Below, piece by piece: positions 30,712-40,267 of a DNA stretch of 64,000 nt. The DNA is taken from contig QCPT01000002.1 of the NCBI GenBank assembly GCA_003212415.1, forward strand, positions 37,055 to 101,054, written 5' to 3'. Position numbers and translations under genes: made by a program. The DNA comes from Pelagibacteraceae bacterium AG-439-F23. GTDB lineage: Bacteria > Pseudomonadota > Alphaproteobacteria > Pelagibacterales > Pelagibacteraceae. Under the pieces are notes generated by a model, which was not told where the DNA came from, made no database searches, and saw only the letters and a list, made by a program, of their open reading frames with translations. Positions within the stretch are counted from its first letter, which is position 1. Each line of letters opens with the position of its first letter.

Positions 30712-32133
30712 ATGAAAAATAATTTACAAAATTCTAATATTTCAATTGAAAAAAAAATCGATTGGAAGTCAGTACAATCAACAATGAAAGAAAAACTTGG
30801 ACAGGATATTTATGAAAGTTGGTTAAAAAAAATTCAATTAATCGAAGAGTTTAATAATTATGTTTTGATATCTGTATCAACAAGATTTATAAGAGATTGG
30901 ATAACATCAAGATATTTAGATCAAATATTACAAATTATTAAAGAATATAAAAAAAATATTATAAGAATAGAATTTGTTATAGAGGATAAAAGCAATATAA
31001 AACATAAAGGTAATGAAGATAATTTAGATCAAAAAAATGAAAATTACACCAGTAACAATGTATCGTTTATTAAAGATTCTTTTCTTCAATATAATAGAAT
31101 TGATCCAAACAAAAATTTTGATAATTTTATAACTGGACATAGTAACAAGCTAGCTTTCGAAGCATCAAAGAAAGTTTCCCAAGATGTTTCACATTATAAT
31201 CCACTTTATCTCTATGGAGGTGTTGGTATGGGAAAAACACATTTATTAAATTCTATAGGTTTAAGTTTAAAGGAAAAGAATAAAGTAATGTTTATTTCAG
31301 CAGAAAGATTCATGTATCAATTTGTTAAATCAATTAAATCAAATGATATGGTTAAATTTAAAGAATATTTTAGAAATACTGACATATTATTAATTGATGA
31401 TATTCAATTTATGAATGGAAAAGAAGCAATGCAGGAAGAATTTTTTCACACTTTTAATGCATTAATAGAAAAAGGCTCTCAGGTAATAGTATCTGCTGAT
31501 AGACCACCAAATAAATTAACTAGGATACAGGAAAGAATAAAATCTAGATTTTCCGGAGGTTTGGTTGTTGATATCCAGAATGCTGATTATGAATTAAGAT
31601 ATAAAATCATTAAATCCAAAGTTGATGAGCTTGAATTATTTAATTCAAATCAGGTAAATATAACTAAGGAAATACAAGAGTTCATAAGCAATGAAGTTAG
31701 AACAAGTATTAGAGAATTAGTGGGAGCGCTAAATCGAATTGTTTCATTTTCAAGAATTTATAACAAGGTTCCAAGTATATCTGAAGTTAGAGTTATATTA
31801 AAAGATTTGCTAAATTTATCAGAAAATAAAGTTACGATTGATTTTATACAAACTATTGTATGTAAATTTTTTAAGATTAGTAAGAACGAAATGCTTTCAC
31901 CAAGACGTTCAAGATACCTTGTAAGACCAAGGCAAACAGCCATTTATTTATCTAAGATGCTAACTTCTAAATCGTTACCTGAAATAGGTAGAGCTTTTTC
32001 AAATAGAGATCATACTACCGTTATCCATTCGGTTAAAACAATTGATAAGCTAAGAAAAGAAGACAATGAGTTAAATATTAATATTGATAATTTAAAGAAC
32101 AAAATTTTATATAATCAAGAAAATGAAATTTAG
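30712..32133 (+). CDS. dnaA: Chromosomal replication initiator DnaA
   Basis: 473 residues. Domain I is at about 1-90. The AAA+ domain has Walker A GGVGMGKTHLL (about residue 169), Walker B DILLIDDIQF and sensor SADRPPNKL. Domain IV has the DNA-binding signature FSNRDHTTVIHSV. It starts at the ATG at 30712, preceded by GGGA. It overlaps dnaN by 11 nt, so initiator and clamp are coexpressed. Confidence 0.98.
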   Translation: MKNNLQNSNISIEKKIDWKSVQSTMKEKLGQDIYESWLKKIQLIEEFNNYVLISVSTRFIRDWITSRYLDQILQIIKEYKKNIIRIEFVIEDKSNIKHKGNEDNLDQKNENYTSNNVSFIKDSFLQYNRIDPNKNFDNFITGHSNKLAFEASKKVSQDVSHYNPLYLYGGVGMGKTHLLNSIGLSLKEKNKVMFISAERFMYQFVKSIKSNDMVKFKEYFRNTDILLIDDIQFMNGKEAMQEEFFHTFNALIEKGSQVIVSADRPPNKLTRIQERIKSRFSGGLVVDIQNADYELRYKIIKSKVDELELFNSNQVNITKEIQEFISNEVRTSIRELVGALNRIVSFSRIYNKVPSISEVRVILKDLLNLSENKVTIDFIQTIVCKFFKISKNEMLSPRRSRYLVRPRQTAIYLSKMLTSKSLPEIGRAFSNRDHTTVIHSVKTIDKLRKEDNELNINIDNLKNKILYNQENEI

Positions 32134-33235
32134 CATAAATCAGCAAGATCTTCAAAAATCGTTAAGTTACTGCCAAGGGGTTATTGAGAAAAGAAGTACA
32201 CTTCCAATTCTTTCTAATGTTTTATTAGATGTTAGTAACGGAAAATTAACAATTACAGCAACAGACTTAGATATAATTTTTATTCACCAAATATCAAATA
32301 TCGAAATATTAGAAGAAGGAAAGACAACAACTTCTTCTTCAATAATGTATGACATTGTAAGAAAATTTTCTTCAGGAAAAAAAATAAATTTTTCTAATCC
32401 AACTGACAACAAACTTCAACTGGAGTCCGAAAAATCTATTTTTAATTTAAATTGTATAAATGCCTCAGAATTTCCCTTAACTGATGAAAATTTTAATGAA
32501 AATGAATTTATAATTAAATCTAAAGAATTACTAAAATTATTAAATAAGTGCAAATTTTCAGTTTCAAATGACGAAACAAGACATTACTTAAGTGGAATTT
32601 TTTTTCATCAAACTCAAATTGAAGATAAAATATTTTTAACAGCTGCAGCTACTGATAGTCATAGAATGTCAATTTCAAAAATTAGACTAAAAAATAAAAT
32701 TGAATTTGAGCCGGTAATTCTTCCTAAAAAAACAATATTTCAATTATGCTCTATTCTTGAAGATTTTGATGGTGATATAAAAATTTCAAACATTAAATCA
32801 AAAATAAAGTTTGAGATAAATGATAGTATATTAATATCCAAATTAATTGATGGAAAATTTCCGAATTATGTTCAAGTTATTCCAAAAGAAAATCAAAAAA
32901 AACTAGAAATAGACTTAAAATTATTCTTAAACTCAGTTGATAGAGTTGCTTCAGTTTCTTTAGATAAAAAAGATGGAGTAAAATTTAGTCTTTCAAAAGA
33001 TATGCTTAACTTGTCAGTTAACAATGCAAATAGCGGAGATGGAAAAGAGAGTTTAAGTGTAAAATTTGATCATGAATTAGACATAAGTTTTAATTCTAGA
33101 TATTTAATTGATGTTGCATCACAGTTAGATGGTGAAAAAATTGAAATTTATTTAAAAGATACAGGATTGCCAGCTTTGATAAAAGATCCTTCTGATTTTG
33201 ATAGTATTTATGTAGTTATGCCAATGAAAGGCTAA
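32123..33235 (+). CDS. dnaN: DNA polymerase III subunit beta (sliding clamp)
   Basis: 370 residues with three clamp domains. It begins MKFSINQQDLQKSLSYCQGVIEKRSTLPILSN and ends with the conserved VMPMKG, matching the family's VMPMRL-type ending. The ATG lies inside the last codons of dnaA (ATGAAATTTAG contains the dnaA stop). It meets plsC tail-to-tail with a 4-bp overlap. Confidence 0.97.
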   Translation: MKFSINQQDLQKSLSYCQGVIEKRSTLPILSNVLLDVSNGKLTITATDLDIIFIHQISNIEILEEGKTTTSSSIMYDIVRKFSSGKKINFSNPTDNKLQLESEKSIFNLNCINASEFPLTDENFNENEFIIKSKELLKLLNKCKFSVSNDETRHYLSGIFFHQTQIEDKIFLTAAATDSHRMSISKIRLKNKIEFEPVILPKKTIFQLCSILEDFDGDIKISNIKSKIKFEINDSILISKLIDGKFPNYVQVIPKENQKKLEIDLKLFLNSVDRVASVSLDKKDGVKFSLSKDMLNLSVNNANSGDGKESLSVKFDHELDISFNSRYLIDVASQLDGEKIEIYLKDTGLPALIKDPSDFDSIYVVMPMKG

Positions 33236-33933
33236 CTAATTATATCTAATTCAGAGTATATATTTTCTTCGATTGTTTTTATAAAATTACTAGAATCCAT
33301 CCCTGGATCAATTGGATTTAAAATTGAAATAGTTATAGATTTATTTAGTTTTAAAATATTATTTTTTTGCCATACTCGACCTGAATTAATTGCTACAGGC
33401 TGACATTTGATATTTAGCTCTTTGTAGATTCTACCAACACCTTTTTTAAATGGCTTTCTATCATCTGGAAGCACTCTAGTTGCTTGAGGAAAAATTAAAA
33501 TTGGTCTACTTGAATTATTAACTGAATTTTTGATTTTTTCTATAAGACCTAAATTATCTTTACTAATTTTATTTCTATTTACCGATATAGATCCTATTTT
33601 TTTTAAATACCAACCAAAAATAGGTATGTGTAATAGCTCGTTTTTCAATATAAATCTTGGAGAATTGAAAATTGTTTGCAAATAAAAAGTTTCAAACATT
33701 GATTGATGTGACGATGCAATGAAAAACTTTTCATTATTTATAATATTTTCTTTTCCTTTAATTATAATTTTTGTTGAAAGAAATATTCTTAAACAAATTC
33801 CAGACCAATAACCCATAACCTTACCCCCAAATAATACAATTTTTGATGGCATAAATAGAGACGGTAAAAATAGTATTGAAATAGAAATAATTCCTATGAA
33901 GAAAAAAAATAAAAATAAAAATTTTCTTATCAT
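33232..33933 (-). CDS. plsC: 1-acyl-sn-glycerol-3-phosphate acyltransferase
   Basis: 233-residue PlsC-type acyltransferase making phosphatidic acid. An N-terminal membrane segment (FLFLFFFFIGIISISILFLP) is followed by the active-site block SSHQSMFET and the substrate block FPQATRV. The HX4D motif reads HX4E, a variation I believe is common in alphaproteobacterial relatives. It is the last gene after argH-lptM-lysA, 12 bp downstream of lysA. Confidence 0.92.
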   Translation of the reverse strand: MIRKFLFLFFFFIGIISISILFLPSLFMPSKIVLFGGKVMGYWSGICLRIFLSTKIIIKGKENIINNEKFFIASSHQSMFETFYLQTIFNSPRFILKNELLHIPIFGWYLKKIGSISVNRNKISKDNLGLIEKIKNSVNNSSRPILIFPQATRVLPDDRKPFKKGVGRIYKELNIKCQPVAINSGRVWQKNNILKLNKSITISILNPIDPGMDSSNFIKTIEENIYSELDIIS

Positions 33934-33945
33934 TTTAACTAAAAG

Positions 33946-35160
33946 CTATATGAAGTCTTTTAACTTTTGTCTCTTTTTGGCAATAATTATTCTTGATCCT
34001 TTTATTAATATTTCTGCTGGTTTTGGTCTAAGGTTGTAGTTTGAACTTAACGAAGAACCATAAGCGCCAACATCACAAACAATTATTAAATCTTTTTCTT
34101 TTAATTTTTGAAATTTTTTAATTGATAAAAATTTATCAGTACTTTCACATATAGGTCCTACAAATTCATAAGTTTTATTTGAATATTTTTTTGTTTTATT
34201 TACCGGAATAATTCTATGCGTTGCCCCATATAATGCAGGACGCATTAAATCATTCATTCCAGCATCTAAAATTATAAAATTTTTTGATTGATTTTCCTTA
34301 ATATAAATTATTTTTGAAATTAAAATTCCAGTATTTCCAATAATTGATCTACCAGGCTCAAAAATTATTTTACTATTATATTTGCCTAAAAACTTAATAA
34401 TAGATTTTTGATAATTAGTATAATTAAATATCTTTTTATCGTTTTCATATGAAATCCCCATTCCTCCACCTAAGTCAATATAATTAAATCTAAATTTAAT
34501 TTTTGATAATATTCTATCTATAACTTTAAGCATTTTTTCATAAGGTTTATTTTCAAAAATTTGACTTCCGATATGAACACTTAAACATTTTAAATTAATA
34601 TATTTTGATTTTTTTAAATAATTTACTAATTCTATAAAAGTTTTTTGATTTACTCCAAACTTATCTCCTTTTTTACCAGTTGAAATTTTATTTAAAGTTT
34701 TTGCATCTGTATTTGGATTAAGTCTTATTCCGATATCTACAATTTTTTTTTTAGATTTTGCAATTTTTTCAATTTCCATTACTTCGCTTTTTGATTCAGA
34801 ATTTATTAATAGTATTTTTTTATCAACTGCATAATTTAGTTCAGAATAAGTTTTTCCTACTCCAGAAAATACAATTTTTTTTGGATTTATACCGGCTTTT
34901 ATTGCTTGAACTAATTCACCCTTAGAAACTACGTCTGCACCTAATCCAAGTTTTTTTATTTCTTTTATTATATTTAAATTAGAATTTGATTTAATAGCGA
35001 AACATATTAATGGATTTAATTTACTAAAATTTAATTTAAAATTATTTATATTTTTTTTTAATTTATTATAAGAATAGCAATAAAGAGGTGTATCAAACTT
35101 TTTTGTTAATTTCTGCAAATTAACTTTTTCTACAAAAAAATTATTTTTAATATATTTCAT
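33946..35160 (-). CDS. lysA: Diaminopimelate decarboxylase
   Basis: 404-residue fold-III PLP enzyme, the last step of lysine synthesis. The PLP lysine is in CFAIKSNSNLNII, the phosphate loop in DLGGGMGISYE, and the catalytic Cys in GPICESTDKF. EPGRSIIGN and GAYGSSLSSNYNLRP are also typical. It overlaps the lptM stop by 1 nt (TAATG). Confidence 0.96.
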   Translation of the reverse strand: MKYIKNNFFVEKVNLQKLTKKFDTPLYCYSYNKLKKNINNFKLNFSKLNPLICFAIKSNSNLNIIKEIKKLGLGADVVSKGELVQAIKAGINPKKIVFSGVGKTYSELNYAVDKKILLINSESKSEVMEIEKIAKSKKKIVDIGIRLNPNTDAKTLNKISTGKKGDKFGVNQKTFIELVNYLKKSKYINLKCLSVHIGSQIFENKPYEKMLKVIDRILSKIKFRFNYIDLGGGMGISYENDKKIFNYTNYQKSIIKFLGKYNSKIIFEPGRSIIGNTGILISKIIYIKENQSKNFIILDAGMNDLMRPALYGATHRIIPVNKTKKYSNKTYEFVGPICESTDKFLSIKKFQKLKEKDLIIVCDVGAYGSSLSSNYNLRPKPAEILIKGSRIIIAKKRQKLKDFI

Positions 35161-35276
35161 TACACTTTATGTATAACGACTACATTTTGATTTGCTTTGT
35201 ATTCTGGATCTCCTTTTCTTCCACAAGAAAACAAAATAATAAAACAAAACAGTAGTAAAATTATTTTTTTTATCAT
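35160..35276 (-). CDS. lptM: LptM/YifL-type small lipoprotein
   Basis: 38 residues, too short for the ORF track. A hydrophobic signal (IILLLFCFIILF) leads to a lipobox FSCGRKGDPEYK, the LptM-type CGxKGxxxxP-like pattern. LptM assists assembly of the LPS translocon LptDE at the outer membrane. Its position between argH and lysA, with TAATG overlaps on both sides, is the usual alphaproteobacterial place. The lipobox Cys18 would be the acylated residue. Confidence 0.88.
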   Translation of the reverse strand: MIKKIILLLFCFIILFSCGRKGDPEYKANQNVVVIHKV

Positions 35277-36667
35277 TATAAATCTTTTTTATAGCTTCTT
35301 ATCATTTTCTTAATATTCACAAAAGAAGTTCCTCCAAATGAAGTTTTTGAATTTATTGAATATTTTAGGTCAAAAACTTTAAATACATCACTATTTAATT
35401 TTGGTTCAATTTTTTTTATTTCTTCTATTTTAAGTTCATTAAGTTTTTTCTTATTTTTTTCAGCAAAGTTAATTATTTTGGCAGTTTGTAAATATGCTTT
35501 TCTAAATGGGTAATTTAGTTCTTTAACCATATAATCAGCAAGATCAGTTGCAGTTATGTAACCCACATTAGCAAGTTCTAACATTCTTTTTTTATTTACA
35601 GAAAAATTTTTTAAAATATCGTTTAAAATAATTAAAGAATTTTTTAATTGATCAAAAGATTTAAATACTAATTCCTTATCTTCTTGAAGATCCTTAAAGT
35701 AAGATAATGGTAGACCTTTTAAAATTGTTAACATTGAAAATAAATTCCCAAATGATCCTCCAGTTTTGCCCCTTAAAAATTCTAATGGATCAGGGTTTTT
35801 TTTCTGAGGCATTATAGATGATCCAGTAACAATTTTATCACTTAAAGAAATTAAATTAAATGCATCTGAATTCCATATTATGAATTCTTCAGCTATTCTT
35901 GAAATATGAATTGAACATGCGGAGCTAGAATATAAAAAATCAATAACAAAATCTCTGTCAGAAACAGTATCAATAGAATTTTTTGTTGGTTTATTAAATT
36001 TTAGTTTTTTGGTTGTGTAAAGTCTATCAATATTAAATGAGGTTCCCGTTAAAGCCGCAACACCAAGAGGATTTTCATTTAGATTATCTAGGTTACTATT
36101 AAATCTTTTTTTATCTCTATTGAACATTTCTACATATGCCAATAGATAGTGTGCAAATGAGACAGGTTGAGCATTTTTTAAGTGTGTAAAGCCAGGCATT
36201 ATTGTTTCAACATTTTTATTTGCACTTTTTAAAATATTGTTAATCGTAATATTTAAGATTTTAATAATTTCTTTAGTTGCTTTTTTTAACCAAATTTTAA
36301 AGTCTGTAATAACCTGGTCATTTCTAGATCTAGCGGTATGAATGAAACCTGCTTCTTCACCAATTAATTCAAAAAGCCTGTTCTCAATGTTCATATGTAT
36401 ATCTTCAAGATTCTCATTAAATTGAAATTTTTTTTTTATAATTTCATTTCTTATTCTATTTAATCCCCAAACAATTTTATTTTTTATCTTAAAATTAATT
36501 AATTTTTGCTTAAATAGCATTTCGACATGAACGATAGATGCTTCTATATCTTCATTAAACAATCTTTTGTCGATTAATAATGATCCTCCAACTTTTTTAA
36601 ATAAATTTGAAGAAACTTTGCTAATTCTGGTATTCCAAATTGGTTTATTGTTTTTATTTTTACTCAT
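35276..36667 (-). CDS. argH: Argininosuccinate lyase
   Basis: 463-residue fumarase/aspartase-superfamily enzyme releasing arginine and fumarate. It has the signature GSSIMPQKKNPDPLEFLRG, TARSRNDQVITDF near the N-terminus and GFTHLKNAQPVSFAHYLLAY for the catalytic His region. It is the first gene of argH-lptM-lysA-plsC and diverges from tlpA by about 23 bp. Confidence 0.97.
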   Translation of the reverse strand: MSKNKNNKPIWNTRISKVSSNLFKKVGGSLLIDKRLFNEDIEASIVHVEMLFKQKLINFKIKNKIVWGLNRIRNEIIKKKFQFNENLEDIHMNIENRLFELIGEEAGFIHTARSRNDQVITDFKIWLKKATKEIIKILNITINNILKSANKNVETIMPGFTHLKNAQPVSFAHYLLAYVEMFNRDKKRFNSNLDNLNENPLGVAALTGTSFNIDRLYTTKKLKFNKPTKNSIDTVSDRDFVIDFLYSSSACSIHISRIAEEFIIWNSDAFNLISLSDKIVTGSSIMPQKKNPDPLEFLRGKTGGSFGNLFSMLTILKGLPLSYFKDLQEDKELVFKSFDQLKNSLIILNDILKNFSVNKKRMLELANVGYITATDLADYMVKELNYPFRKAYLQTAKIINFAEKNKKKLNELKIEEIKKIEPKLNSDVFKVFDLKYSINSKTSFGGTSFVNIKKMIRSYKKDL

Positions 36668-36690
36668 GATAATTAATTATACATTTTAAA

Positions 36691-37215
36691 ATGAAATATA
36701 AAAATTTAAATTATTTAGTATTTTTTATTTACTTAATATCATCTAGCGTCTCATATTCAATAGAACGTCCAGATATAGAAAATTTAATAATTCACAAAGA
36801 TAAGAAAAAAATTGAAAAAGCAGAATTTTTTAATTCAAAAAATAAAAAAGTAAGCTTGAATGATTATAAGTCAAATATAGTAATAATTAATTTTTGGGCA
36901 ACTTGGTGTGAGCCATGCAAAGAAGAAATGCCTCATTTAGATCAATTAAAATATAAATTCAATGACATAGAAGTTATACCCATAAATATTGCTGATGAAG
37001 AATTAAAAAAATCTAAAGAATTTTTTGAAGAATTAAATATAAATAATTTAGAAATTTTCTATGGTTCCAGTCTTGAATTAGCCAAAGAATTTAAACTAAG
37101 AGGAATTCCGACAACAATTATAGTTGATAAAGAAGGTTATGAGTTTGCAAGAATTATTGGTTTCATTGATTTTGAAAACAAATCGTTTTTGGATTGGTTA
37201 TCTAATTATTTATGA
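36691..37215 (+). CDS. TlpA-family periplasmic thiol-disulfide oxidoreductase
   Basis: 174 residues. A signal peptide or anchor (LVFFIYLISSSVSYS) precedes a thioredoxin fold with the active site C73-E-P-C76 (NFWATWCEPCKEEMP) and the cis-Pro loop RGIPTTIIVD. TlpA/ResA-like proteins reduce disulfides, often for cytochrome maturation. Divergence from argH is a known alphaproteobacterial arrangement. It overlaps the downstream hydrolase by 4 nt. Confidence 0.9.
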   Translation: MKYKNLNYLVFFIYLISSSVSYSIERPDIENLIIHKDKKKIEKAEFFNSKNKKVSLNDYKSNIVIINFWATWCEPCKEEMPHLDQLKYKFNDIEVIPINIADEELKKSKEFFEELNINNLEIFYGSSLELAKEFKLRGIPTTIIVDKEGYEFARIIGFIDFENKSFLDWLSNYL

Positions 37216-37871
37216 CGCTTAGCCTTAATACCACAATTATAAAACCAGAAAAGAATGAGAAAATAGAGAATGCTGTAATTTTACTTCACGGTTATGGGGG
37301 AGATGGAAAAGATATAAGTATGCTAACTTTGAATTGGAAAAGATTTTTAAAAAATACAATTTTTTTATGTCCTGATGCTCACGAAGTGTGTCAAATTAAT
37401 CCAACTGGTTTTCAATGGTTTGATCTTAACACTGAAGATGAAGATTACATTTTACATCAGTCTAAAAAAGCAGAGAATAAATTAAAACAATACATAGAAG
37501 AAATTAAATTAGAGTATAAATTAAAAAGTTCTCAGATTTGCTTATCTGGTTTTAGTCAAGGGTGTATGATGTCAATAAATGTTGGATTAACATCTAATGA
37601 AGGTTTTAATTGTATAGTTGGTTTTTCCGGAAAAATAATAGATAAGAGTGATCTTTCTTCAAGAATAAAAAATAAAACAAATATATTAATGATTCATGGT
37701 GATGCAGATCCAATTGTTCCGCCAAATAGTTTATTAGATTCAAAAGATTTTTTAATTAGACATAAAATTAATATTGAAATATTAATGATCAAAAACTGCG
37801 ATCATCAAATACCAATTGAAGCATCAAGCGCAGCATTAAATTTTATTCAAAAAAATTTAATTAATAATTAA
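37212..37871 (+). CDS. Alpha/beta-hydrolase, carboxylesterase/phospholipase family
   Basis: 219-residue serine hydrolase of the bacterial carboxylesterase (YpfH-like) group. It has HGYGGDGKD as the oxyanion loop, nucleophile S115 in LSGFSQGCMM, the Asp in HGDADPIVPP and the His in CDHQIP. It has no signal peptide, so it is cytoplasmic. The substrate is unknown. It is coupled to the tlpA-like gene (ATGA). Confidence 0.88.
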   Translation: MTLSLNTTIIKPEKNEKIENAVILLHGYGGDGKDISMLTLNWKRFLKNTIFLCPDAHEVCQINPTGFQWFDLNTEDEDYILHQSKKAENKLKQYIEEIKLEYKLKSSQICLSGFSQGCMMSINVGLTSNEGFNCIVGFSGKIIDKSDLSSRIKNKTNILMIHGDADPIVPPNSLLDSKDFLIRHKINIEILMIKNCDHQIPIEASSAALNFIQKNLINN

Positions 37872-37930
37872 AAATTTAATATTAAACTTGTGTCCTTGAT
37901 ATAATAAAATAGATATTGTAGAATTATTTT

Positions 37931-38500
37931 ATGATTGAATTGTCAGATCAGAATATTTCATTAGAAAAATGTCCAGCGTTAGTTTTAAACGCAGATTATA
38001 GACCCCTAAGTTACTATCCTTTATCATTATGGAGTTGGCAAGACTCAATAAAGTCAGTTTTTTTAGACAGGGTATCTATAGTAAATTATTACGATAGAAC
38101 TATACGAAGTCCTTCTTTCAGTATGAAGCTTCCTAGTGTAATTGCACTTAAATCTTTCATAAGACCTCAATCTAATCCAAATTTTACTAGATTTAATGTT
38201 TTTTTAAGAGATAAATTTAGTTGTCAATATTGTAGCAGCAAAAATGAATTAACTTTTGACCACTTATTACCAAGATCCAAAGGTGGAAAAACTAATTGGG
38301 ATAACGTAGTTACGGCATGTTCATCTTGTAATGTAAAAAAAGGAGGAAGATTGTTAAAAAATTCAGGAATGACACTTAGTCAATGGCCTTTTCAACCATC
38401 CACAGAAGATTTACATAAAAATGGTAAAAATTTTCCACCAAATTTTTTACATGAAAGTTGGATGGATTACCTTTATTGGGACGTTGAACTTGAACCTTAA
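37931..38500 (+). CDS. HNH-family nuclease
   Basis: 189 residues. The HNH domain at about residues 95-140 contains CQYCSSKNELTFDHLLPRSKGG, then NWDNVVTACSSCNVKKG, giving two CxxC zinc pairs around the His-Asn-His site. The N-terminal ALVLNADYRPLSYYPLSLWSW block is typical of a widespread alphaproteobacterial HNH protein of unknown biological role. It has its own TATAAT upstream and ends 0 bp from the opposed coq7. Confidence 0.9.
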   Translation: MIELSDQNISLEKCPALVLNADYRPLSYYPLSLWSWQDSIKSVFLDRVSIVNYYDRTIRSPSFSMKLPSVIALKSFIRPQSNPNFTRFNVFLRDKFSCQYCSSKNELTFDHLLPRSKGGKTNWDNVVTACSSCNVKKGGRLLKNSGMTLSQWPFQPSTEDLHKNGKNFPPNFLHESWMDYLYWDVELEP

Positions 38501-39034
38501 TTATATTTTTTCAGATATTTTTATTGCTAATTTTGATCCAGTTTTAATAACTTTATCAAGTACTGAATAAAATCCTTTTTTACTCGCACCTTCATTATAG
38601 GCAATATCTTTGTGGTGTAATTCGTCTTCTCTAAATTTAATTATTTTATTTTTTAAATCTTTTTCATCAGATCCAATTTGATCTATTTGATTTTGATAAT
38701 GAACATCAATTACTTCTTCAACAGAAGCAGTACACAACATTGCTGCTTTTTTTCCAAGTATAGTCGAGCCAAAACCAATTCCAATTCCTAATAAATCCCA
38801 TAATGGAAGCAATTTAGTAGGTTTTATATCCCTTCTTTTAATTTCGTTTTCAAAAAAATTACAATGTACTTCCTCATGTTTTTTCATGTTCTTTATAGTT
38901 TTTTTCAAATCTTCATTCTGAACCAAAGTACTTAAAGCAAGTAGTTGTCCCTCATAAATTTTAATTGCTCCTCTCTCTCCGGCATGATCTACTCTTATAA
39001 ATTCTTCTATTTGTTTTGGGTTATTTTTTTTCAT
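38501..39034 (-). CDS. coq7: Demethoxyubiquinone hydroxylase Coq7
   Basis: 177-residue di-iron carboxylate protein for the penultimate ring hydroxylation in ubiquinone synthesis. The iron ligands are in VDHAGERGAIKIYEGQ, KHEEVHCNFFE, ASVEEVIDVHY and REDELHHKD. It overlaps dsbB by 14 nt. It is functionally linked to ubiE and ubiB in this window. Confidence 0.95.
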   Translation of the reverse strand: MKKNNPKQIEEFIRVDHAGERGAIKIYEGQLLALSTLVQNEDLKKTIKNMKKHEEVHCNFFENEIKRRDIKPTKLLPLWDLLGIGIGFGSTILGKKAAMLCTASVEEVIDVHYQNQIDQIGSDEKDLKNKIIKFREDELHHKDIAYNEGASKKGFYSVLDKVIKTGSKLAIKISEKI

Positions 39035-39497
39035 AAAAAAATATTTTTAAAGAATAAAATACAATTAATAAAGATAAAAATAAGTTAATTCCAGCCAAAG
39101 AAATTCCAAATAATTTATAATTAACATTTTTGCAATTTGAAATATTATCCTTCAAAGATTTTAATAATTCTAATTTATCAGTAATTTTTAATGATTTAGT
39201 AGTGCATCCAGAAAATTCTTCAAAAATATTGTTTTCGATTCCAAAATGATAACCTGAGATAAGAGCACTTATTGAAAAAATTATAACAATTAAAATTAAT
39301 ATTTTATTATTTTTAAAATAGCTATAACCAACAAAGCTAATAAAAATTGCAATTATGTAGGGGACTCTTTGATATAAACATAACTTGCAAGGTTTATATT
39401 GTAAAATATATTCAACATACAGTGCAAAAAAAATTGCAAACAAAGAATAAAATAAAATAAATAAATAAAATTTTTTTTTGTTTAAAAATATGTTCAT
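39021..39497 (-). CDS. dsbB: Disulfide bond formation protein DsbB
   Basis: 158-residue membrane protein with four helices. It has the quinone-linked pair C37-x2-C40 (KPCKLCLYQRVPY) and the periplasmic pair C98/C122. It reoxidises the periplasmic thiol oxidase DsbA and passes electrons to quinone. coq7 directly downstream makes ubiquinone. The gap to the upstream membrane-protein gene is 1 nt. Confidence 0.93.
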   Translation of the reverse strand: MNIFLNKKKFYLFILFYSLFAIFFALYVEYILQYKPCKLCLYQRVPYIIAIFISFVGYSYFKNNKILILIVIIFSISALISGYHFGIENNIFEEFSGCTTKSLKITDKLELLKSLKDNISNCKNVNYKLFGISLAGINLFLSLLIVFYSLKIFFYEKK

Positions 39498-39498
39498 T

Positions 39499-40107
39499 TT
39501 AACTGATAAAATTTATCAAAAATCTATAAATTAAATAAGCAAATATAATTAATACTATAGATAAAATTAAAGAAAATTTTAATAATTTTTTTTCTATGAT
39601 TTTTTTTATGGTTATGCCAAAATTTCCAATAAGGAAAGAAATTAAAAAAAATCTAGAACCTCTTGTTACTAAAGAAATAATTACAAAATAAATTATATTA
39701 AAATGTATAAATCCACTTGTAATAGTTAAGAGTTTAAAAGGAACTGGTGAAAAACCAGCTATAGCCAACAGGGTTATCCATGCGATTACACCCCCTTCAG
39801 AAGACATTTTATCTTTTAAAAACGATGTATTGTCGACACCATAAAGTTCAAATATTTTAATTCCTATTTCATTAAAAAAAACATATCCAATAAAATATCC
39901 CAAACATGCACCAAGAACAGATCCAATTGTGGCAATTAATGCAATTTTTTTCCAATCTTGTTTTTTTGCTATTGTCATTGGAATTATTAAAACGTCAGGT
40001 GGAATTGGAAAAACAAAACTTTCAATAAAAGATAGAATTCCTAAAATTTTTTTTGAACTTTTATGTCCTGCAAGTTTAATAGTTTTAAAGTATAATTCTT
40101 TGAACAT
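39499..40107 (-). CDS. YqaA-type VTT/DedA-like membrane protein
   Basis: 202 residues from the ATG at 40107. The ORF track start at 40260 lies across the tRNA-Leu gene and is rejected. It has the family block SFIESFVFPIPPDVLIIPM and then GSVLGACLGYFIGY and AGFSPVPFKLLTITSGF, with about five membrane segments. DedA-like proteins are proposed to move lipids across the membrane; the specific role is unknown. It probably forms an operon with dsbB and coq7. Confidence 0.9.
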   Translation of the reverse strand: MFKELYFKTIKLAGHKSSKKILGILSFIESFVFPIPPDVLIIPMTIAKKQDWKKIALIATIGSVLGACLGYFIGYVFFNEIGIKIFELYGVDNTSFLKDKMSSEGGVIAWITLLAIAGFSPVPFKLLTITSGFIHFNIIYFVIISLVTRGSRFFLISFLIGNFGITIKKIIEKKLLKFSLILSIVLIIFAYLIYRFLINFIS

Positions 40108-40172
40108 ATTTTCTTTTATTATATTAAATGTTTTTATACTATAATTTAAATTATATGAAATTTGATAACCTA

Positions 40173-40259
40173 GGGCGAATGGCGGAACTGGTAGACGCGT
40201 TGGACTCAAAATCCAATAGTAGCAATACTGTGAGAGTTCGATTCTCTCTTTGCCCACCA
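40173..40259 (+). tRNA. tRNA-Leu (CAA)
   Basis: The acceptor GGGCGAA pairs with TTTGCCC (one G-T). The anticodon stem TTGGA/TCCAA encloses the loop CTCAAAA, giving anticodon CAA for UUG codons. A long variable arm (TAGTAGCAATACTG) marks a class II tRNA, and the T arm is GAGAGTTCGATTCTCTC. The CCA end is encoded (40257-40259). Confidence 0.97.
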
Positions 40260-40267
40260 AAACAATT

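Noticed and set aside
33232-33933. PlsC with broken catalytic motif (HX4E instead of HX4D)
   Set aside because: As I recall, Glu at this position is common in alphaproteobacterial homologues, so it is not evidence of inactivation.
40108-40260. N-terminal extension of the YqaA-type ORF across the tRNA-Leu gene
   Set aside because: The translated part is the antisense of a clear tRNA; the conserved protein begins at the ATG at 40107.
40250-40267. Acyl-CoA ligase start inside the tRNA-Leu 3' end
   Set aside because: The ATG at 40268 follows the tRNA and fits the family N-terminus.
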